Assembly: GCF_021271205.1 (NCBI RefSeq)
Contig: NZ_JAIWKS010000016.1
Span: 35,602-99,601, forward strand
Source: Pseudomonas uvaldensis
GTDB taxonomy: Bacteria > Pseudomonadota > Gammaproteobacteria > Pseudomonadales > Pseudomonadaceae
Length of the DNA stretch: 64,000 nucleotides
Direction of reading: 5' to 3'
Shown here: piece after piece, positions 62,233-64,000 of the stretch
Position numbering within the stretch: the stretch's first letter is position 1
How the letters are laid out: every line of letters starts with the position of its first letter
The notes under the pieces: model-generated
What the model saw: only the letters and a program-made list of their open reading frames with translations
Told to the model about the DNA's origin: nothing
Databases searched by the model: none
Translations under genes and position numbers: made by a program

Positions 62233-62808
62233 ATGAAACTCAGTAAAGGATTCGAATACTACATGGACCGTACACACTCTTTCGAGGCAACACTCAGCCT
62301 GCCCGACACACACGTCAATCTGCTGGAAATGCTGCATGGCAAACCGGCACTGGCCACCGTCAGTTCATTCAGCGGCGGTTTCTTTACCGGCAGGCCGCAG
62401 ACTCTTGACCACTCGCACCTGCTGGGGATGCGCCCCCATGACCAAGGTGCCGCCGCACAGCCGCTGAGGCTCGATTTTCACGCCACGCAAGAAGGCTACA
62501 GGTTATTCATCAAAAACCCGGGCGAGCATTACAACAAGTTGATTGGAAAACGTTGGTTGGAAGTATTGGGTGTCACCGATTCGCACATCGACAACCCCAC
62601 GGCAGTCACTTTGATCGATCATCAGGACAATGTAATTACTCGGGCCGATATCAAGGCACGACATACGCCTGTTTCGCTCATGACTGCCAATAATAAATAT
62701 ATCGGTGGATTAAAAGTTCGAGGTTCACCTTATCTTTATCTCGCCGAGACGGAACAAAAGTCTCGGATAACTTTCATCCTGAGCATTTTTGAGGCAAGGC
62801 ACGCCTGA
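62233..62808 (+). CDS. Orphan protein, possible beta-trefoil-like fold
   Basis: A 191-residue protein I do not recognise. No signal peptide or membrane segment; rich in beta-prone residues. Two similar blocks near residues 90-130 and 145-185 (GYRLFIKN...TAVTLIDHQ and VSLMTANNKYIGG...ITFILSIF) resemble the repeats of fascin or actin-cross-linking type beta-trefoils; this is a guess. It is visibly less GC-rich than its neighbours, especially 62630-62760, and lies against a truncated regulator, which suggests recent gain. The first ATG has no good Shine-Dalgarno; the ATG at 62263 follows AAAGGA at a wide spacing. Confidence 0.6.
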   Translation: MKLSKGFEYYMDRTHSFEATLSLPDTHVNLLEMLHGKPALATVSSFSGGFFTGRPQTLDHSHLLGMRPHDQGAAAQPLRLDFHATQEGYRLFIKNPGEHYNKLIGKRWLEVLGVTDSHIDNPTAVTLIDHQDNVITRADIKARHTPVSLMTANNKYIGGLKVRGSPYLYLAETEQKSRITFILSIFEARHA

Positions 62809-62812
62809 TCCA

Positions 62813-62923
62813 GACGCCGTGGAAAGCGGCAAGGTCGATGAAGCGGTGCGACTGATGGATGAGCATCTGGACCCTCTCGAACAAAAACTCTTGATGGCCG
62901 CAGGCGCGGCTGAATCACAGTAG
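62813..62923 (+). pseudogene. C-terminal remnant of a GntR/FCD-type regulator
   Basis: The frame from 62813 to the TAG at 62921-62923 reads DAVESGKVDEAVRLMDEHL, then DPLEQKLLMAAGA to the end. This is the last helix region of FCD-domain GntR regulators (compare the usual A-x-x-A-x-x-x-M-x-x-H-L pattern). A stop lies just upstream in this frame and no start or DNA-binding part is present. The break is at the end of the orphan gene. The tail overlaps the end of the GTPase gene on the other strand by nine bases. Confidence 0.6.
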
Positions 62924-63883
62924 CGCGGCCTCGAAACCGGCACGGATCTTCTCCTCCGGCAGTTCGTCGGCGATGAACACGATCACGCTTTCCCGGGCTT
63001 CGTCGGGAGCCCACTCAGTGTCCCAATCGAAGCCGTACAACTTGAGCACGCCCTGGAAGACCAATCGCCGGGGCTCGCCGGCAATGTTCAGCACCCCCTT
63101 GTAGCGCAACAACTGCTTGCCATGTTCTTCCAGCAATTGGTTCATGAAGTCGCTGAGCCGGTCGATGTCCAAGGGTTTGTCGGTGCGCAGCACCAGGCTG
63201 CTGATGCGATCGCCTGGGGTCGACTTGATGACCGGCCGCAGGCTGAATCCGGCACCCAGGTCTGCATTCAGGTTGAAGCCTCGGATATCGAGCAGTTCTG
63301 CCAGGTCGATCTTGCCGTGCTCCACGACCCGGACGGGCGCTCGTCGGTTGATGCGGGTCAGGCGCTCGCCCAGCGCCTCGACATGGGCAGCGTCCACCAG
63401 GTCGGTCTTGCTCAGGAGCAGGCGGTCGGCAAAGCCGACCTGGGCCTGGGCGATGGCCTGGGTCAGGTGGAGCTCGGCATGGGCAGCGTCCACCAGAGTC
63501 AGGATGCCGTCGAGGATGTAGCGCTCGCGCAGTTCTTCATCGATGAAAAACGTTTGGGCCACCGGGGCCGGGTCGGCCAGGCCGGTGCATTCGATTACCA
63601 GACGGTCAAAAGCGATCTCACCGCTGTCCAGCCGCTCGAGCAACAGGTAAAGAGCCTTGGTCAGGTCGGTGTGGATGGTGCAGCACACGCAGCCGTTGGC
63701 CAAGGTCATGACTTGCACCGGCTCGTCGCCCAACAATTGGGTGTCGATGCCTGCATCGCTGAATTCGTTTTCGATCACCGCGATTTTCAGGCCATGCTCG
63801 GCCTTGAGCAGATGACGCAACAGCGTGGTCTTGCCGGCGCCCAGGAAGCCGCTGAGGATAGTGACCGGGATGGGAGAGGACAA
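62915..63883 (-). CDS. CobW/YjiA-family metal-dependent GTPase
   Basis: A 322-residue G3E GTPase. The P-loop is GFLGAGKTTLLRHLL near residues 11-25 and the metal-binding CxCC motif is in GCVCCTIH near residue 69. The C-terminal CobW_C domain runs from about 225 (SLVLRTDKPLDIDRLSDFM). Such proteins deliver zinc or another metal; it is closest to the YjiA branch. I choose TTG 63883 as start because AGGAG sits about 9 bases ahead and the family begins just before PVTILSGFLG. Its 3' end meets the GntR remnant. Confidence 0.85.
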   Translation of the reverse strand: MSSPIPVTILSGFLGAGKTTLLRHLLKAEHGLKIAVIENEFSDAGIDTQLLGDEPVQVMTLANGCVCCTIHTDLTKALYLLLERLDSGEIAFDRLVIECTGLADPAPVAQTFFIDEELRERYILDGILTLVDAAHAELHLTQAIAQAQVGFADRLLLSKTDLVDAAHVEALGERLTRINRRAPVRVVEHGKIDLAELLDIRGFNLNADLGAGFSLRPVIKSTPGDRISSLVLRTDKPLDIDRLSDFMNQLLEEHGKQLLRYKGVLNIAGEPRRLVFQGVLKLYGFDWDTEWAPDEARESVIVFIADELPEEKIRAGFEAALL

Positions 63884-63971
63884 CGGGATTCTCCTGCTGC
63901 GAAATGGGAAGAGGACACACAATACAACTGTGGAGCGGTGGCTAATGCAAATTCTGAGGCCACCCAAAACC

Positions 63972-64000
63972 AATGTGGGAGCGGGTTTCTGTGGGAGCTG
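63972..64000. repeat. REP-related sequence at the right edge
   Basis: AATGTGGGAGCGGGTTTCTG followed by TGGGAGCTG. Two half-REP motifs in direct orientation, cut by the window end. Confidence 0.6.

Noticed and set aside
1..64000. CRISPR array, prophage, insertion sequence or biosynthetic cluster
   Set aside because: No regularly spaced repeats, transposase, integrase, phage structural gene or multi-domain synthase was seen.

Overview
The window is about 64 kb of dense, GC-rich chromosome from a Pseudomonas, most likely of the P. fluorescens/P. putida side of the genus. Three things point there. The intergenic spaces carry the typical Pseudomonas REP sequence (core GTGGGAGCGGGCTTGCTCGC) at about a dozen loci. 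The gene order follows, from memory, the P. aeruginosa PAO1 neighbourhood running from pilA through clpB, pilSR, the fimU-pilVWXY1E operon, ileS-lspA-ispH, proB-obg-rpmA-rplU, ispB and a lon-related protease. Finally, morA lies beside glyA, as in PAO1. I see no phage, IS element, CRISPR array or plasmid gene.

Layout. 1-3.6 kb: end of a methyltransferase, an AsmA-like DUF748 protein and a small DUF2845 protein. 3.8-9.8 kb: a BON-domain protein, pilin pilA, divergent pilBCD, then coaE and yacG. 9.7-13.1 kb: small conserved genes, a CbiM-like permease and ndh. 13.2-15.4 kb: a chemoreceptor with a sigma-28 type promoter and a tRNA array (Asn, Pro, Lys, a second Pro). 15.7-21.3 kb: rluD-pgeF-clpB, with a heat-shock promoter in front of clpB, and divergent bamD. 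21.4-24.6 kb: pilS-pilR. 24.6-25.1 kb: a structured non-coding repeat. 25.1-32.5 kb: thiO and the minor pilin operon, with a divergent extra FimT-like pseudopilin. 32.5-40.0 kb: murJ, ribF, ileS, lspA, fkpB, ispH. 40.2-46.6 kb: rpsT, creA, proB, obgE, rpmA, rplU, ispB, yjdM and a Fur-box gene. 46.7-56.4 kb: fklB, a YqhA-like protein, a Lon-related protease, DUF3015 and DUF4105 genes, a GreB-like factor and ettA. 56.7-64 kb: morA, glyA, an orphan gene, a GntR regulator remnant and a CobW-family GTPase.

How the genes fit together. Three blocks build and control one type IV pilus: the major pilin with assembly ATPase, platform and peptidase (pilA/pilBCD); the PilS-PilR pair, expected to act through sigma-54 on pilA; and the minor pilins with PilY1. 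The pilA-pilB spacer holds a good -24/-12 element and a TGACA-N5-TGTCA dyad suited to PilR. The chemoreceptor and MorA add motility and c-di-GMP control. The rest is core metabolism and translation.

Most informative non-coding signals: a second sigma-54 type promoter in front of the BON gene with CATGCA repeats upstream; a 31-bp perfect palindrome before ndh; an orphan terminator near 48.66 kb that suggests an unannotated small RNA; the 24.75-24.96 kb multi-stem repeat; and a less GC-rich orphan gene at 62.2-62.8 kb sitting against a truncated GntR-type regulator.
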